A DNA stretch of 64,000 bases from Acanthosepion lycidas (GCA_963932145.1 OZ010586.1:49069845-49133844); one strand, 5' to 3'. Counted from the first letter of the stretch, positions 1 through 9,896 are shown. Notes: a model not told the origin generated them from the letters alone. Made by a program: numbers and translations.

Positions 1-77
1 GTAATAATGTCGTTTTTTGACGTTAAAAATACGCCAAAAAACGACATTATTACGTCATTATTTTTGCACCAACCTAA
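1..77. mobile_element. Palindromic mariner-type MITE, copy 1 (cut by window edge)
   Basis: This is the right part of a self-complementary ~100 bp element. Its right terminus reads GCACCAACCTAA, the complement of the TTAGGTTGGTGC terminus seen complete at 10361 and 38936. The arms around the short TTAAAAAT centre pair with each other, for example AACGACATTATTACGTC with its complement. The left ~24 bp lie outside the window. TTAGGTTGGTGCAAAA-type ends are known from mariner elements and their MITEs such as human MADE1. The element has no coding capacity. Confidence 0.85.
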
Positions 78-289
78 TATTTAAATCGTTGTCATTGTTT
101 GATTTTCTCATCTCCAGTTGGTAATTTGCATGTCGGCCTCTTCCTTTTGCTGACAATCATAAATTATGCTTTCTTACAATTTATTTCATTCTCGCTTTCC
201 TTCACTAAAATCCGTGGGATTTCTTGTAGCTTTTTTTTTCTGTGTCTGTTATCAACACCGTGTTATCTGCATATTCTATGTTGTTAAGA

Positions 290-540
290 TTCCGGTCGCC
301 AATAACGAATCTTGACAGGACTGCTTATTCTCTCAAAATCGCTTAAGTTCATATGTTGAGTAAGCTTAGTGTGAAAACATATTCTTGTTTTCCACACCCT
401 TTTATTTTTGTATAGCCGTTTTGGCATTTCTTTGTAACGTACCTTATCAAACGCTTTTGATTCATCTATAACGCATACTACCTGGGAATAAAATAAAAAA
501 AAATCCATCAGTTTTTAGTTCTTTCGGGAAGGCATTTTAT
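290..540 (-). pseudogene. LINE B reverse transcriptase fragment
   Basis: The minus strand reads VVCVIDESKAFDKVRYKEM, which matches the RT motif A block of RTE/endonuclease-RT type LINEs (CFIDYxKAFDxVRHExx). The following residues fit the same family only if frameshifts are allowed (KRLYKNK, then a shifted frame). There is no start codon, no fingers or palm completion and no downstream YADD box here. It is a 5'- and 3'-truncated relic of a non-LTR retrotransposon, on the strand opposite to the hammerhead dimer downstream. Confidence 0.7.
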
Positions 541-1203
541 TCATTAAGATCTCAAATATTTTGAGTAGCATCTCGTAAATAATGTGTGTGTGATCGTTCT
601 TTTAGAGGACGTATACGTTTATATAATACCTGGCTATGTATGGCCTTTTTGAATGCCTATCTCTTAACATAACCAAACACTCTTCCTTGTAGGAAATCCT
701 CACACAGACTGCAGTTGCACACGTTTCCAGATTGTAAGTAATTTGCATCTTCAATCTTCTCCCCAAAATAAACGATAATAACATAAGTGAACCGATTCCA
801 TTACTGCCACTTCTCTCTACTCTTGTTCGAATACAAACAGACAGCAAATAAAGAATTTAATGCCTGAGATTAATTAAACAGATCATCTCCTAAAAGTGAT
901 CGTTTTTAAATCACTCTTATTGCCTGCCAGGGTTAAATATTACTTTAAGAAATGTTTCTCCGCTTATTAGGTTTGATTTAGTAAAAAAAAAAAAAAAAAA
1001 AAAAAGAGTTTTTTTTTTCATTTGAACAGAGAAAATGCGATCTTTAAACATGGAAGCATGAGTCAGAACAAAACCTTTATATTGTGATTATATTTCCACG
1101 TTTAGAATATTGTATATATATACTCATATAGAGCGCAAGATTTTATGATAACTTTTTAACGCAAAACAGAGGGGGTCGCACTATACACAGGTAATTTTTT
1201 TGA
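541..1203. other. No gene seen
   Basis: The stretch is AT-rich unique-looking DNA with a ~24-base A tract near 981-1004 directly followed by a T-rich run. I see no ORF with recognisable homology and no tandem structure. Confidence 0.5.
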
Positions 1204-1267
1204 AGATGTTATAACATTTACACTATTTACATTGTTTGGACTGTTGTCCTCATCTTTGTTGTCATAT
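1204..1267 (-). repeat. Inverted partial copy of the hammerhead-repeat body
   Basis: Read on the minus strand this matches the segment downstream of the ribozyme motifs at 1355-1425 (ATGACAACAAAGATGAGGAC, then ACAATGTAAATAGTGTAAAT). It lies immediately before the forward tandem pair, so the locus is a fold-back: one inverted copy, then two direct copies. This head-to-head layout is common for Penelope-like insertions. The 5' core containing CTGANGA is missing from this copy. Confidence 0.75.
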
Positions 1268-1310
1268 CTTCCCCAGAGGGCGAAATAAAGGGTTCTATTC
1301 GAAATTCCAA

Positions 1311-1354
1311 TCACCTGATGAAGGCCGGGGCGTACAACGGCTGAAACGTCGTGA
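1311..1354 (+). ncRNA. Minimal hammerhead ribozyme motif, copy 1
   Basis: All conserved core positions can be read: CUGAUGA at 1315-1321, GAAA at 1343-1346, and a stem III reduced to the palindrome ACGU at 1346-1349, with the expected cleavage 3' of C1350. Stem I is formed by TCAC (1311-1314) and GTGA (1351-1354), a perfect 4-bp match. Stem II pairs GGCCG (1323-1327) with CGGCT (1338-1342), ending in a G-U pair. One extra A (1322) separates A9 from stem II. A two-pair stem III with no loop cannot fold well alone. Known minimal hammerheads in metazoan Penelope-like elements have this form and are thought to act as dimers. Activity is inferred, not shown. Confidence 0.75.
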
Positions 1355-1440
1355 ACATGACAACAAAAATGAGGCCAACAATCAGAACAATGTAAATAGT
1401 CTAAATAGTTACAATACCTCATCTTAAAAATATAGACAAA

Positions 1441-1482
1441 TTCTGAAGAAGGCCGGAGCGTAAAACGGCCGAAACGTCGTGA
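1441..1482 (+). ncRNA. Minimal hammerhead ribozyme motif, copy 2
   Basis: CTGAAGA (1443-1449), a perfect GGCCG/CGGCC stem II, GAAA (1471-1474) and the ACGU palindrome with C1478 at the cleavage position are all intact. Stem I has decayed: TT before the core no longer pairs well with GTGA after the cleavage site. It is the 3' member of the tandem pair with 1311-1354. Confidence 0.68.
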
Positions 1483-1575
1483 ATATAACAACAAAACTGA
1501 GGCCAACAGTCAGAACAATGTAAATAGTGTAAATAGTTAAAATACCTCATCTTAGAAATATAGACAGATGTCAAA

Positions 1576-2339
1576 ACATACATTTTTGTTGACTGGTTGA
1601 ACTACATACAGGTAATTTTTCTGGGGGGATAAAATTCATGCCTTTTCCGTGATCGTAACCTAACTAGCTTTTATTCTCACAGTACCTTTTACTGAATGTC
1701 ATTTATTTGCTATAAAATATGTCCAAGCTGATGTCCAGTACTAAAATATTTGACGACGAAAGTTCTACTAGTATTCGTCAGAAGCTGGAGTTGCATTACA
1801 TCCGAAAATATCAGGTTTTTCATAAAAGATGTCAAACTATACATGAACTAGACTTATACACGAGTATATACGGAAAACAATAATGATGATCAGGATGCCC
1901 GACTAGTCTACTGGCACAGAAAATTTAAATCGTCCAGACAGGTCCAAAATCTAGCCTGTTATGGGTAAGGCTGAATGATCTCACTTTCTTGGAGATGGCT
2001 CCCAGAAGACGGTTAGTCTCAGCCGGCCTGTCTTGCCTTAGACATATCACTGCTACTATGGAAGGACAGACTGATATTTTTAGTCTTCGGTTAGAACCGG
2101 ACTAAAAGAAACAAAAATTTATTCCAAACCGAGGAGAAGGCAGCAGGATTTCCATCTCTCCCAAGAAAGCATACATAAATCAGAGATAAGAAAGAAAAAT
2201 CTTTGGTAGGACATGATCATAAATTAAAAAAATTGATCAAGTAGCAGAAAATGGCTCTGCGGTTAGAATATTAGATGAATCTAAAGAAGAATCTGCAATG
2301 TTATCTGTCTTGACCAGGCATCTTCGTTTCAGACACTTT
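1576..2339. other. No gene seen; one possible degenerate ribozyme hairpin
   Basis: No coding signal is recognisable. On the minus strand around 1748-1785 there is CTGACGA followed by a hairpin (GACGAA with TTCGTC) and then AAATATTT. This resembles a worn Penelope-type hammerhead region but lacks a readable GAAA box in place, so I do not call it a ribozyme. Confidence 0.4.
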
Positions 2340-2720
2340 CCCACCGCCGCAACATAGTTTCACTGTGCTTTTTCTAGAAATATTTCTACGGTAATTGTTC
2401 TGATGAGTTTTCCTGTTTGGGACCTAGACTTTACGAATTTAAGCGTACTACTAGATTGACAGTTAGGTCTTATCATATTACAGTTGAAATTTCTAGATGT
2501 AACCGTCAGTTCTATGGGAACAGTTTCTTCACTCTCATTTGTTGCATGTGGAACTCTCTTCTGGCTTCTTGCTTCCCAGCCAACTTTGATCGTCAAAAAT
2601 TTAAAGGCACTCGTTATCTTCTGTTTCCTTCATTCCTATTATTTTATTGTTCTCTCGCCTAAATAATAGTTTCTCTCTTAGATTCTTTCACACTCAGTAA
2701 CCCCTTGCATCTTAGTAGCT
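2340..2720 (+). pseudogene. LINE C reverse transcriptase C-terminal relic
   Basis: Frames on the plus strand give RLYEFKRTTRL, VEISRCNRQFYGNSFF and a WNSLL block. These correspond to PRLHEFKRATRLxSxSHPFTV...NSFFxRTSxLWNSLP of CR1/Jockey-like LINE ORF2 C-termini, seen also at 4.2, 20.1 and 57.2 kb here. Several frameshifts and stops break it. The tail CAGTAACCCCTTGCATCTTAG near 2697-2717 matches the 3' end of the other copies. It is a dead 5'-truncated copy. Confidence 0.75.
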
Positions 2721-2822
2721 TCATCGATTGCTTGGTTGAAAGGATAAAAAAAAGCTATCGGAAAGTTCTCGCCATTTAAATCATTAACCTCTATATTTGA
2801 TTTTTGTATGAATGATTCATGA

Positions 2823-2826
<4 letters not shown>

Positions 2827-2867
<41 letters not shown>

Positions 2868-2923
2868 AAAGAAAAAAATAAAATGCAGTGTAAAGATTTT
2901 ACAGAATTATCTAAACATAGCTT

Positions 2924-2972
<49 letters not shown>
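2827..2972. repeat. Two (TA)n microsatellites
   Basis: Alternating TA runs at about 2827-2864 and 2931-2972 flank a ~65 bp unique spacer. The long Ile-Tyr reading frames in this region are translations of the repeat and not genes. Confidence 0.95.
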
Positions 2973-2975
<3 letters not shown>

Positions 2976-3959
2976 CTGTTTCGTTCGTGTGTTGTTTGAT
3001 TTATTGAAATTGTCATCTTTGATAATGTCTTATGTAAGCCGAAAGCTTAGATTGGATTTAAACATGTATTAATATGGTGTTTTCCTTTCGTCTTTCAACG
3101 ATAATGTGATTAAGCTTATCAGACAATATGAAAGGAATTCACTTAAAATAAATAGACAAAACTTGTCTATATTATTTAATGAAACATGCATTAATATATA
3201 GATATATATATTTAAAGGGAAAAAATTTGCATAAATTAATAAAATTATATATCCGTTTATTCTTCATTTAACATAAATAAATTTTACCTCCCATGAACGT
3301 AAAAAAAGCAAGTTTTAAATTTTTTTTAAAATTTAAAAAATATGCAGATACCACTAATGTAAACAATTTCAAATTAGATAATTGTATTTATTTCCAATAG
3401 CTTTATAAAAGAAACAGAATCGATTTTACACTGTATCGATATTACAAACAGACCCCTTTCTAAATAGATAAAAAAAAAACAAACAAACCATTTAACAATT
3501 CTGTCTAATATAATGACTCGAGAAATTTCTAATGAATGCTAATCTATAATAATTATTCATTGAATAAAGTCGTCTCTACTTTTTGATGAGTGGACCACTC
3601 TTTTTAAGAAATGCCAGGTTTGCTTTTCAACCCATTATAACTTCCCATGTTGACGAAGTGAACTTGTTATTTATAGAAGAATCAGTCGACTTAAGGCATA
3701 CATATAATTCTATCGGCAAATTCATTGTAGACTGATATTTATCGGAGGTCATATAATGGAATATGCATAAACCTGAGTTCCCCCTCACTGGAATATGATT
3801 GGCTGGTGTCCATCATAAATGTAGACGGACGTGTAGGTACGACAGAGCCCACTGAAGCTACTGGCTATCCTACTGGTCTACACCTATTACCTGCGACTAC
3901 GACGAGTACCAGTAGATTATTGCTACCGTGTACTACGTGGTTACAGTAGCCAAAACCAC
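2973..3959. other. No gene seen
   Basis: AT-rich sequence with short A and T runs. No ORF, repeat homology within the window or RNA structure that I can support. Confidence 0.5.
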
Positions 3960-4690
3960 TTAGCTACTTCGATCAAATATATCCCTTTCCGGATCAGGGG
4001 CCACTCTAGCAGAGTTTTCGTTATGAGGTCGGTTTTTACTGTTTTCTATTGAGTGAAAGTGAAAAAGAAAACTGAATATAGGGAGGATTGAGGGAAGGAC
4101 AAAAGAGGAACGAGATTCAAGAAGATAGAAGACGGCGATTGACGTTGCTTCTAAATTTTTGAAGATTGTAGTTATCAAGGAAGCAAGTAAGAGGAAGGGA
4201 GTTTCACTGTCGGGAAGTGCGAGAAAAGAAACTGCTGGAGTAGGGGAGGCGGTTGCATTTAGCTATTTCAACAGTAAACGGGTGGGACCTAGATGCCAAT
4301 CTAGTAGCACGCTTAAATTCATGTCGTCGGGGCACCACGGTAAAATGCTGGTTAGAGGAGTTGCCATGAAAATATTTATAGAAAAGACAGAGGGAAGCCA
4401 CGTCTTGTCACTGAAGTCAAGATGCCAGATCAGGATCGATTACATTGCAGATCATTCTTTGGATTTTGATGAACAGCTGGGGCACCAGACCAGAATAGTA
4501 GATTTATAAATGTGCAAGATGGATTCTGGCGAGAAAAAATTTTCTGGAATGACAGAGTCAACAAACTTTCCTTGCAGTAGATGCAGCTATTGATTTAGTG
4601 TAGTCTCTCCACTTCTTGTCAGTAGTAAAGCGTGAGATCAAGAATGCACAGTGTGTTGCTCTCCACCTCGGCTTAGTTAGTAGTTATGGA
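3960..4690 (-). pseudogene. LINE C reverse transcriptase C-terminal relic
   Basis: The minus strand carries, in order, KIQRMICNVIDPDLAS, a VASLCLFYKYFHGN block, PRRHEFKRATRLASRSHPFT, SSFFSRTSRQ and NSLPLTCF. This is the standard C-terminal succession of the CR1/Jockey-like LINE C also found at 2.3, 20.1, 47 and 57 kb. Stops and frame changes lie between the blocks, and the upstream YADD-containing RT core is absent. It was probably truncated at the 5' end on insertion. Confidence 0.8.
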
Positions 4691-4929
4691 AACATATCAT
4701 GATCAGTGCAACGCGTGTCAAATCTCAGTTTTGAATAGTATAAACAAATCAAGCAAAAGATGAATATTTCTATTGAAACATAGGCAAGCTACAAAACTGA
4801 GGCGTCAAAATCAAGCAAGTACATAAGTTTTTTTCTTTTTTTTTACATCTTGGAGGTATTTAAACAGATGACGGAAATTGTTACATGATTTTCAAAATAT
4901 AATAAAAGTATTAAGAATATAGAAAAAGA

Positions 4930-5085
4930 TAGTTAGAAACAAAGTAAAAGACTGTTGAAATGTAATATCAATCCCATATGGTAGCGAATGCTGGACAATC
5001 TCCTCACATATAAAGAGGAGATATGAGGCAATAAAGATGTGGTTCTTCAGAAGGATGGTGAGAATACCGTTTTGCAGCAGTTGCT
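4930..5085 (+). pseudogene. LINE B C-terminal fragment
   Basis: The plus strand reads YGSECWTISSHIKRRYEA then MWFFRRMVRIPF, matching the LINE B signature YGSECWxxSxxxxxRLEAxEMWxxRRMLxIPW seen at 36.0 and 57.9 kb. Only ~150 bp is recognisable, with no start, endonuclease or RT catalytic region. Confidence 0.7.
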
Positions 5086-5154
5086 GTCATATAGGAGGAC
5101 TGATATTACATAGCAAAATATAGTTGGTATTCCTAGGCGTCACCCATCGTTGAA

Positions 5155-5157
<3 letters not shown>

Positions 5158-5220
<63 letters not shown>

Positions 5221-5225
5221 TACAC

Positions 5226-5276
<51 letters not shown>
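5158..5276. repeat. Compound (TA)n-(CA)n-(TA)n microsatellite
   Basis: A TA run (about 5158-5208) passes into a CA-rich block (5209-5228) and then a second TA run (5231-5275). Confidence 0.95.
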
Positions 5277-5278
<2 letters not shown>

Positions 5279-6001
5279 ATAGTTTTAAGAACGTAGCTCT
5301 AAGAGATAGATATGCAGGCCGACAAATAGAGAAATGGATAAAGAGAGAATGCTTGATACGTGAAACTGACAGGTACCATGCAGTGTTGATTTTGATGCTC
5401 ACATCGTTTGTGTTTGTGAGTACGCTTGCGCGCGTTAGGCCATGTACCCGTCTGTGCAGATGTGCGTTCGCCCGTCTGTGCGTATGTGTGTACTTGTAGG
5501 GTGTCGTGATTATTTGTCCGTTTTTTTCCACTGCATTCATTACTTAGCCTTTTCCTTTTCCACTTTTCTTTCATTGTAGCTATTTATATCCGTTTTTTTT
5601 TTCTCTAGATATGCTATCCTTCTTAATTTTTAATTTTTGAGCGTTTTACTCTTTAGCTAGGAACGATGTATTTTGTTTTTTACATAAATAATTGATATTA
5701 ATGCTTAAATGATAAATATTTTTATAGATCTTTACTTGGTTATTATTTCGTTTTCTTATTTGGTTTGATGGTATCTTAAGTACTTAAATAATCAATTGTA
5801 GGAGATTATGTTCAAAATTAAATTTTTATTCATTATGGTTTGATTTCATGTGCATACGCCTGTATTTATAATCTTGCGCATACGGCGGTGTGTGCCATGG
5901 ATTCACTCTAGAATGCGTGTGACAAGTAGGCGACTGGAGCAACATACACTATCAAGGTACCGACGCAGATTTCAACCATTAGAACGTGGAAGTTCCGCAC
6001 C
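5277..6001. other. No gene seen
   Basis: Mostly T-rich sequence. The open frames here are low-complexity or unsupported. I see nothing to annotate. Confidence 0.5.
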
Positions 6002-6009
6002 CTCTATGC

Positions 6010-6476
6010 TAGAAGTGGCCAAACCGTGACTTGTGAGCCACATGCGACTCTTTGACTTTTAATATGCGGCTCGTAGGAATATTTTGTCTGAGATCCTTTT
6101 TTCATCACAGTTAATATAAAAGGTAAATAAGAAGAATTTCAAGCTTAATAATTATTTACTGTGCATGAATTGAGACCGCACTGGATTAAAACGCAAGTTT
6201 AATATTCAAGCTTAGTAAAATGTAGGTATTTAAATCCTAATTTTAATGCTAGATCTGACTGAGGCATTGTTCTTAAGTACTGAGGAGAGGAATGGTGAAA
6301 GACAGAAGGATTAAAGAAATTTCTGGTCAGCAAGTGTTACAGAGGTACATCAGAAGACTGAAATCATGGGTAAAGGGATTGAAGATTTGGTTGCGCCGCG
6401 GGAGTGAATGCGACTCTCAAATATCTGAACTTTATCGTATGTGGCTTTTACATTAAGCAAGTTTGGCCACCTCCTG
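6010..6476. mobile_element. Non-autonomous hAT-like DNA transposon with 8-bp target duplication
   Basis: The left end TAGAAGTGGCCAAACC and the complement of the right end, CAGGAGGTGGCCAAACTT, form imperfect terminal inverted repeats. The direct repeat CTCTATGC flanks the element exactly at 6002-6009 and 6477-6484. An 8-bp target duplication with (C/T)AG...GTGGCCAA ends is typical of hAT elements. The internal sequence near the left end (GAGCCACATGCGACTCTTTG) resembles the GAGCCGCATGCGGCTCTTTG seen in animal hAT ends. There is no transposase ORF in the 467 bp, so it would have been mobilised in trans. Confidence 0.85.
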
Positions 6477-6484
6477 CTCTATGC

Positions 6485-6884
6485 TGTTAGAAAAAGTGTG
6501 GACGAAAATGACAATGTTGGATCTCCCGAGAGAGCCCATCGCCAACAGATCAAACTAGAGGAGGACAAGCTTCTCTGTTTCTTCAGTCCTCAGGTCTCCC
6601 CGACGATTGAAGCAGTCGAGAGACTGATGGTGGTTGTGGTGGTGGTTGTGGTGATGATGTTTTTTTTTTGCAATGTTGTTCGCACTTTACATGATCCGTG
6701 AGACACTAGATGAAGAGGGTTAGAGAGTAAGAGGCACAGTTTATACGGATGTGTGGGGGAAGATGACGATTAACTTGACATGAAAAGGTTAAGATTGTAG
6801 TGATCATTCACAATTTACGCGTAAAGTTATTTTTGGAGTTCTTGAACGCAATTTTCATCCAATTGTTAAATAATAGTCTAGCAG
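6485..6884. other. No gene seen
   Basis: A small TGG/TGA-rich patch lies at 6625-6660. The frame crossing it has no recognisable domain. Confidence 0.45.
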
Positions 6885-7194
6885 ACTGTTATTTTTTTTA
6901 GAGAATTTTATTTCCTTTGACTTCCTCATTTTGACCTTTGAGGTCAGATACAGGAAAACAGAGGAAGTCGTTTTTGATTGGTCAAAACTAGCGTGGGATT
7001 GTTAGAGATAGAATGTGATTTCAAAGCAGACGTAATTATTTCGTGTCTCGGGGGATTTTCTCCCCAGTGGGAGTGATAGAGCGACTTCACTGGCTAGTTA
7101 AGATGTACACGTTCACGTGTTTAATAAAATAGATAAGTTTAAAATCCATTTTGTTGAAGTTCTCTTTCATCTCCAGACTAAAAAAAATCCAAAC

Positions 7195-7234
<40 letters not shown>

Positions 7235-7345
7235 AAAAACATTTCGAGACCAGACCGCGAGAAAACGAGCGAGTAAAGATACAACGTTATGGAATCGACC
7301 CCCGTCAACCAAGAACCCCCCAGAACGAGGGAGCTATACAATATT
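6885..7345 (+). mobile_element. LTR-like repeat plus leader, copy 1
   Basis: This segment is repeated in the same order at 7610-8000: a GACCTTTGAGGTCAGA block, AGCGTGGGATTGTTA, a TTATTTCGTG...CTCCCCAG block, GTGATAGAGCG, TGTACACGTTCACGTGTTTA with AATAAAAT, TCTCTTTCATCTCC, and then a leader that can be read as RYGIDPRQPR. Paired ~400 bp direct repeats with an AATAAA signal near the end resemble LTRs with a following gag-like leader. A (CA)n tract (7199-7231) has expanded in this copy only. No primer-binding site or pol was recognised. Confidence 0.5.
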
Positions 7346-7609
7346 TTGCTTATTTGACGCACTAACCAGGACTTTCCCAGAAGAGAGGTAGTATGCAACA
7401 GAAAATAATTCATCACTCACGAGGCCACGAAGGTGCTTTTGAACTCTGTCAGGCTAGACAAGTGAGGATTGAGCAGCTCCAGCCCAGATATGCCAGCAAT
7501 ATACCATTTTTGGTCCTTGTTTATAATTTTTGCTAGTGGTAGAATAAGAGGCTGAACAAAAGATGAAGTTTCTTTATTCAGACAACACATCTGACCACCA
7601 TGCAGTATA

Positions 7610-8000
7610 TTTTGACTCAGATCTTCTGAGGCTGACCTTTGAAGTCAGATGGTAGACTAAACAAAGAATGTTGTTTTTTTATTTAGCGTGGGAATGTTAA
7701 ACAGATATTAAGTGATTTCACGTCGTACACAGTAAACGTGGTTATTTCGTGCATCTGGGGACTTGCTCCCCAGGAGGGGTGATAGAGCGTCCACACTGGC
7801 TTGTTAAAATGTACACGTCGACGTGTTTAATAAAATAGTTTTAAATCCCTTTTGTTGAATCTCTTTTTCATCTCCGGTGTCCAAAAAATATTTCGACACC
7901 CGACCGAGAGATGACGAACAAGAGAAGATACAACATTATGGAATCGACCCCCATCAACCAAGAGATCCACCAGAATGAGGGGGCTATACAACACAATCTT
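7610..8000 (+). mobile_element. LTR-like repeat plus leader, copy 2
   Basis: This is the second direct copy of the 6885-7345 repeat, diverged by many substitutions and without the CA expansion. It keeps CTGACCTTTGAAGTCAGA, GTGATAGAGCG, TGTACACGTCGACGTGTTTA and the leader (HYGIDPHQPR). The ~265 bp between the copies (7346-7609) shows no gag or pol domains. The pair could be a tandem duplication rather than a true provirus. Confidence 0.5.
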
Positions 8001-8349
8001 CAAAGCTTAACTAAAAAATCAAACTATATTTAGATAAACAAAGAAGGAAAAAGCGTTTAAAAGATTTATAAATCGTATTTTAAGTTTATGTACAGAATGT
8101 TGATATAAAGAATATTTTTTATCGTATTTATAGATGACATTCAAATGATTCCATTCTGCATCTTAGATCGTCACCCACAATGCAAAAAATTAAGAATACC
8201 ATTTTAAATAAAAATTGATTAAATCAATATGCCGCTCAGTTGGTGTGTAGTTTTGAAACGCCAATCTATATTATTCGCTGGATTTTATTTTCCTTTCAGG
8301 TTTTATATATATATATATTTTTCCTTTTTTAATAATTTAATTGTTACAA
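8001..8349. other. No gene seen
   Basis: AT-rich sequence with a short TA run (8307-8320). Confidence 0.45.
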
Positions 8350-8745
8350 TTTTTGGATACATTAGACTAGTGAGCCAACCCAAATGACTTGACTCACTTT
8401 ATAGTCCACCAATAGAAAGTTAACCAATCAGAAGACGTAAAATATTCAATCCGTCGTGTATAAAGGCGGCCATTTTGTTTACTCTCTTCAAATGTCCAGT
8501 GCCAACTTGTCAGGCGAAAGAACAGAAGGAAGAACTACTGAGCTACGCTCTGCTACTTTACCAGGATATCCACTGCTACGCTTCCCTACTGTCTTCGAAA
8601 TATTCACTGCCAACCTCTGGATTCTATACTCAAAGTCGACCATCATCATGAACAACATTAATCCCAGGCAATAATTAAAAAAAAAAAAATATGTACATTG
8701 TACGAATAAAAGGGAATTGTATTCTTGGAGTGTGTTAAACGAAAT
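8350..8745 (+). mobile_element. LTR-like promoter element with TATA box
   Basis: CCAAT motifs (about 8408 and 8424) precede a block reading AATATTCAATCCGTCGTGTATAAAGGCGGCCATTTTG, of which the TATAAAGGCGGCC part (from 8458) looks like a TATA box with a start region. The same block recurs at 52255-52295 with few changes. AATAAAA (8706) and GTGTGTTAA lie ~250 bp downstream, giving U3-R-U5-like order. No second LTR or coding region was found, so this may be a solo LTR. Exact ends were not determined. Confidence 0.5.
8455..8470 (+). promoter_or_regulatory. TATA-box-like element, conserved between two copies
   Basis: The sequence GTGTATAAAGGCGGCC is nearly identical at 52269-52284, embedded in ~40 bp of shared sequence while flanking DNA differs. 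It is the most promoter-like site in the window, probably belonging to an LTR retroelement rather than a host gene. Confidence 0.5.
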
Positions 8746-8814
8746 AATGAGCGCCAGCCAACTAAGAGACACGAAACCCGAATATTTTAATTGCTTTTCT
8801 CGTCGTATCTAATA

Positions 8815-9000
8815 TCGGCTCGGAGAGAGAACTCAGAAAGGCGAGTTCGAATTCCAGTTAAGTTTGTGAGATTTATTTACGGATAAATAGCCTTGGGAAA
8901 GGTATGAATCCATCTCTTCCAATATCCAGCTATGGGTAAAATAGCAGGACAGACTGGGTTATTTAACCTTGGCTGGCAACCAGTCTACCGCAGAAAGAAA
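8815..9000 (+). mobile_element. SINE-3 copy
   Basis: The segment has a B-box-like GAGTTCGAATTCC, then TTTACGGATAAATAGCCTTGGGAAAGGTATGAATCC-type sequence, a CAGCTATGGGTAAAATAGCAGGACAGACTGG block and GGCAACCAGTCTACCG. The same order, mostly inverted, recurs at 34.4, 44.1, 52.5 and 61.1 kb. It is a tRNA-derived type of element. Its 3' part has seeded the tandem array that follows. Confidence 0.65.
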
Positions 9001-9838
9001 TGGCAACCTCCTGCGGGAAAAAATCTGCCTCGTCAGTTATGTATCGAGAGGTACATGATCGCCTAAGTGTGTATCACGCATGGCATATAACTGACTGACT
9101 GTACATTTAATGAAGTACACTATGGGTAAATAGCAGGACAGACCGGGTTTTGTAGCCTTGGATGGCAATTGGTCTACTGCGGGGAGAAATCTGCCGCGTC
9201 AGTCATGTATTGAAAGATACATGATCGTCTAAGTGTGTATCACGCATTACACCTAACTGACTGACTGTACATTTAATCAAGCAAACTATAGGTGAATAGC
9301 AGGACAAACCGGGTTCTATATTCTTGGATAGCAACTGGTCCACCGCAGAAAGAAATGGCAACGTACTGCGGGAAAAAAAATCTGCCTCGTCAGTCATGTA
9401 TCGAAAGATATATGATCGTCTAAGAGTGTATCACACATGGCACACAACTGACTGACTGTACATTTAATCAAGCAATCTATGGGTGAATAGCAGAACAGAC
9501 CGGGTTCTATAGCCTTGGATGGTAACTGGTCTACTGTAGAAAGAAATGGCATCCTACTGCGGGAAAAAAAGTCTGTCTTGTCAGTGATGTATTGAAAGAT
9601 ACATGATCGCGGCAGCGTGTATTTCGCATGGAACATAACTGACTGACTGTACATTTAATGAAGTACATTATGGGTGAATAGCAGAACAGACCGGGTTTTA
9701 TAGCCTTGGATGGCAACTGGTCTACCGCAGAAAGAAATGGCAACCTACTGCTGGGAAAAATCTGCCTCCTCAGTCATGTATCGAAAGATATATGATCGCC
9801 TAAGCGTGTATCACGCATAGCACACAACTGACTGATCT
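8930..9838 (+). repeat. 190-bp tandem array (about 5 units) derived from SINE-3
   Basis: Units begin near 8942, 9131, 9297, 9488 and 9679 (at TAGCAGGACAGAC). Each has GGCAACTGGTCTACCGCAGA, a GGGAAAAAATCTGCCTCGTC block, TCATGTATCGAAAGATACAT (a short palindrome), CGTGTATCACGCATGGCA and ACTGACTGACTGTACATTTA. The spacing is 189, 166, 191 and 191 bp. The first half of the unit is the 3' body of SINE-3; the second half appears only in the array. The minus-strand frames here are repeat translations. Confidence 0.85.
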
Positions 9839-9896
9839 GAAGAGATGTTTCGTAACTTTTATATACATTCCGTAAAACGTGATTACAAAACTCTTA

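Larger units (their letters stand above)
1293..1575 (+). mobile_element. Tandem dimer of hammerhead-containing retroelement repeat
   Basis: Two direct copies of a ~128 bp unit lie back to back. Each has a hammerhead-like core (CTGATGA or CTGAAGA, a GGCCG/CGGCC-type stem-loop, GAAACGTC), then a GACAACA...ATGAGG segment, an ACAATGTAAATAGT segment and a CCTCATCTTA-AAATATAGACA tail. Predicted cleavage sites at 1350 and 1478 are 128 nt apart. The arrangement recalls Penelope-like element terminal repeats and the small tandem retrozymes described in animals. No coding region is present. Autonomous relatives may be the Penelope RT and endonuclease relics at 14.5-15.1 kb. Confidence 0.75.

Noticed and set aside
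1748-1785. Minus-strand CTGACGA hairpin as another hammerhead
   Set aside because: CTGACGA is present, but no GAAA lies at the end of a stem II. The GACGAA/TTCGTC pairing would use core bases.
9203-9743. Three similar minus-strand frames (FSRSTLPFLSAVDQL type)
   Set aside because: These are unit-by-unit translations of the 190-bp SINE-3-derived array.
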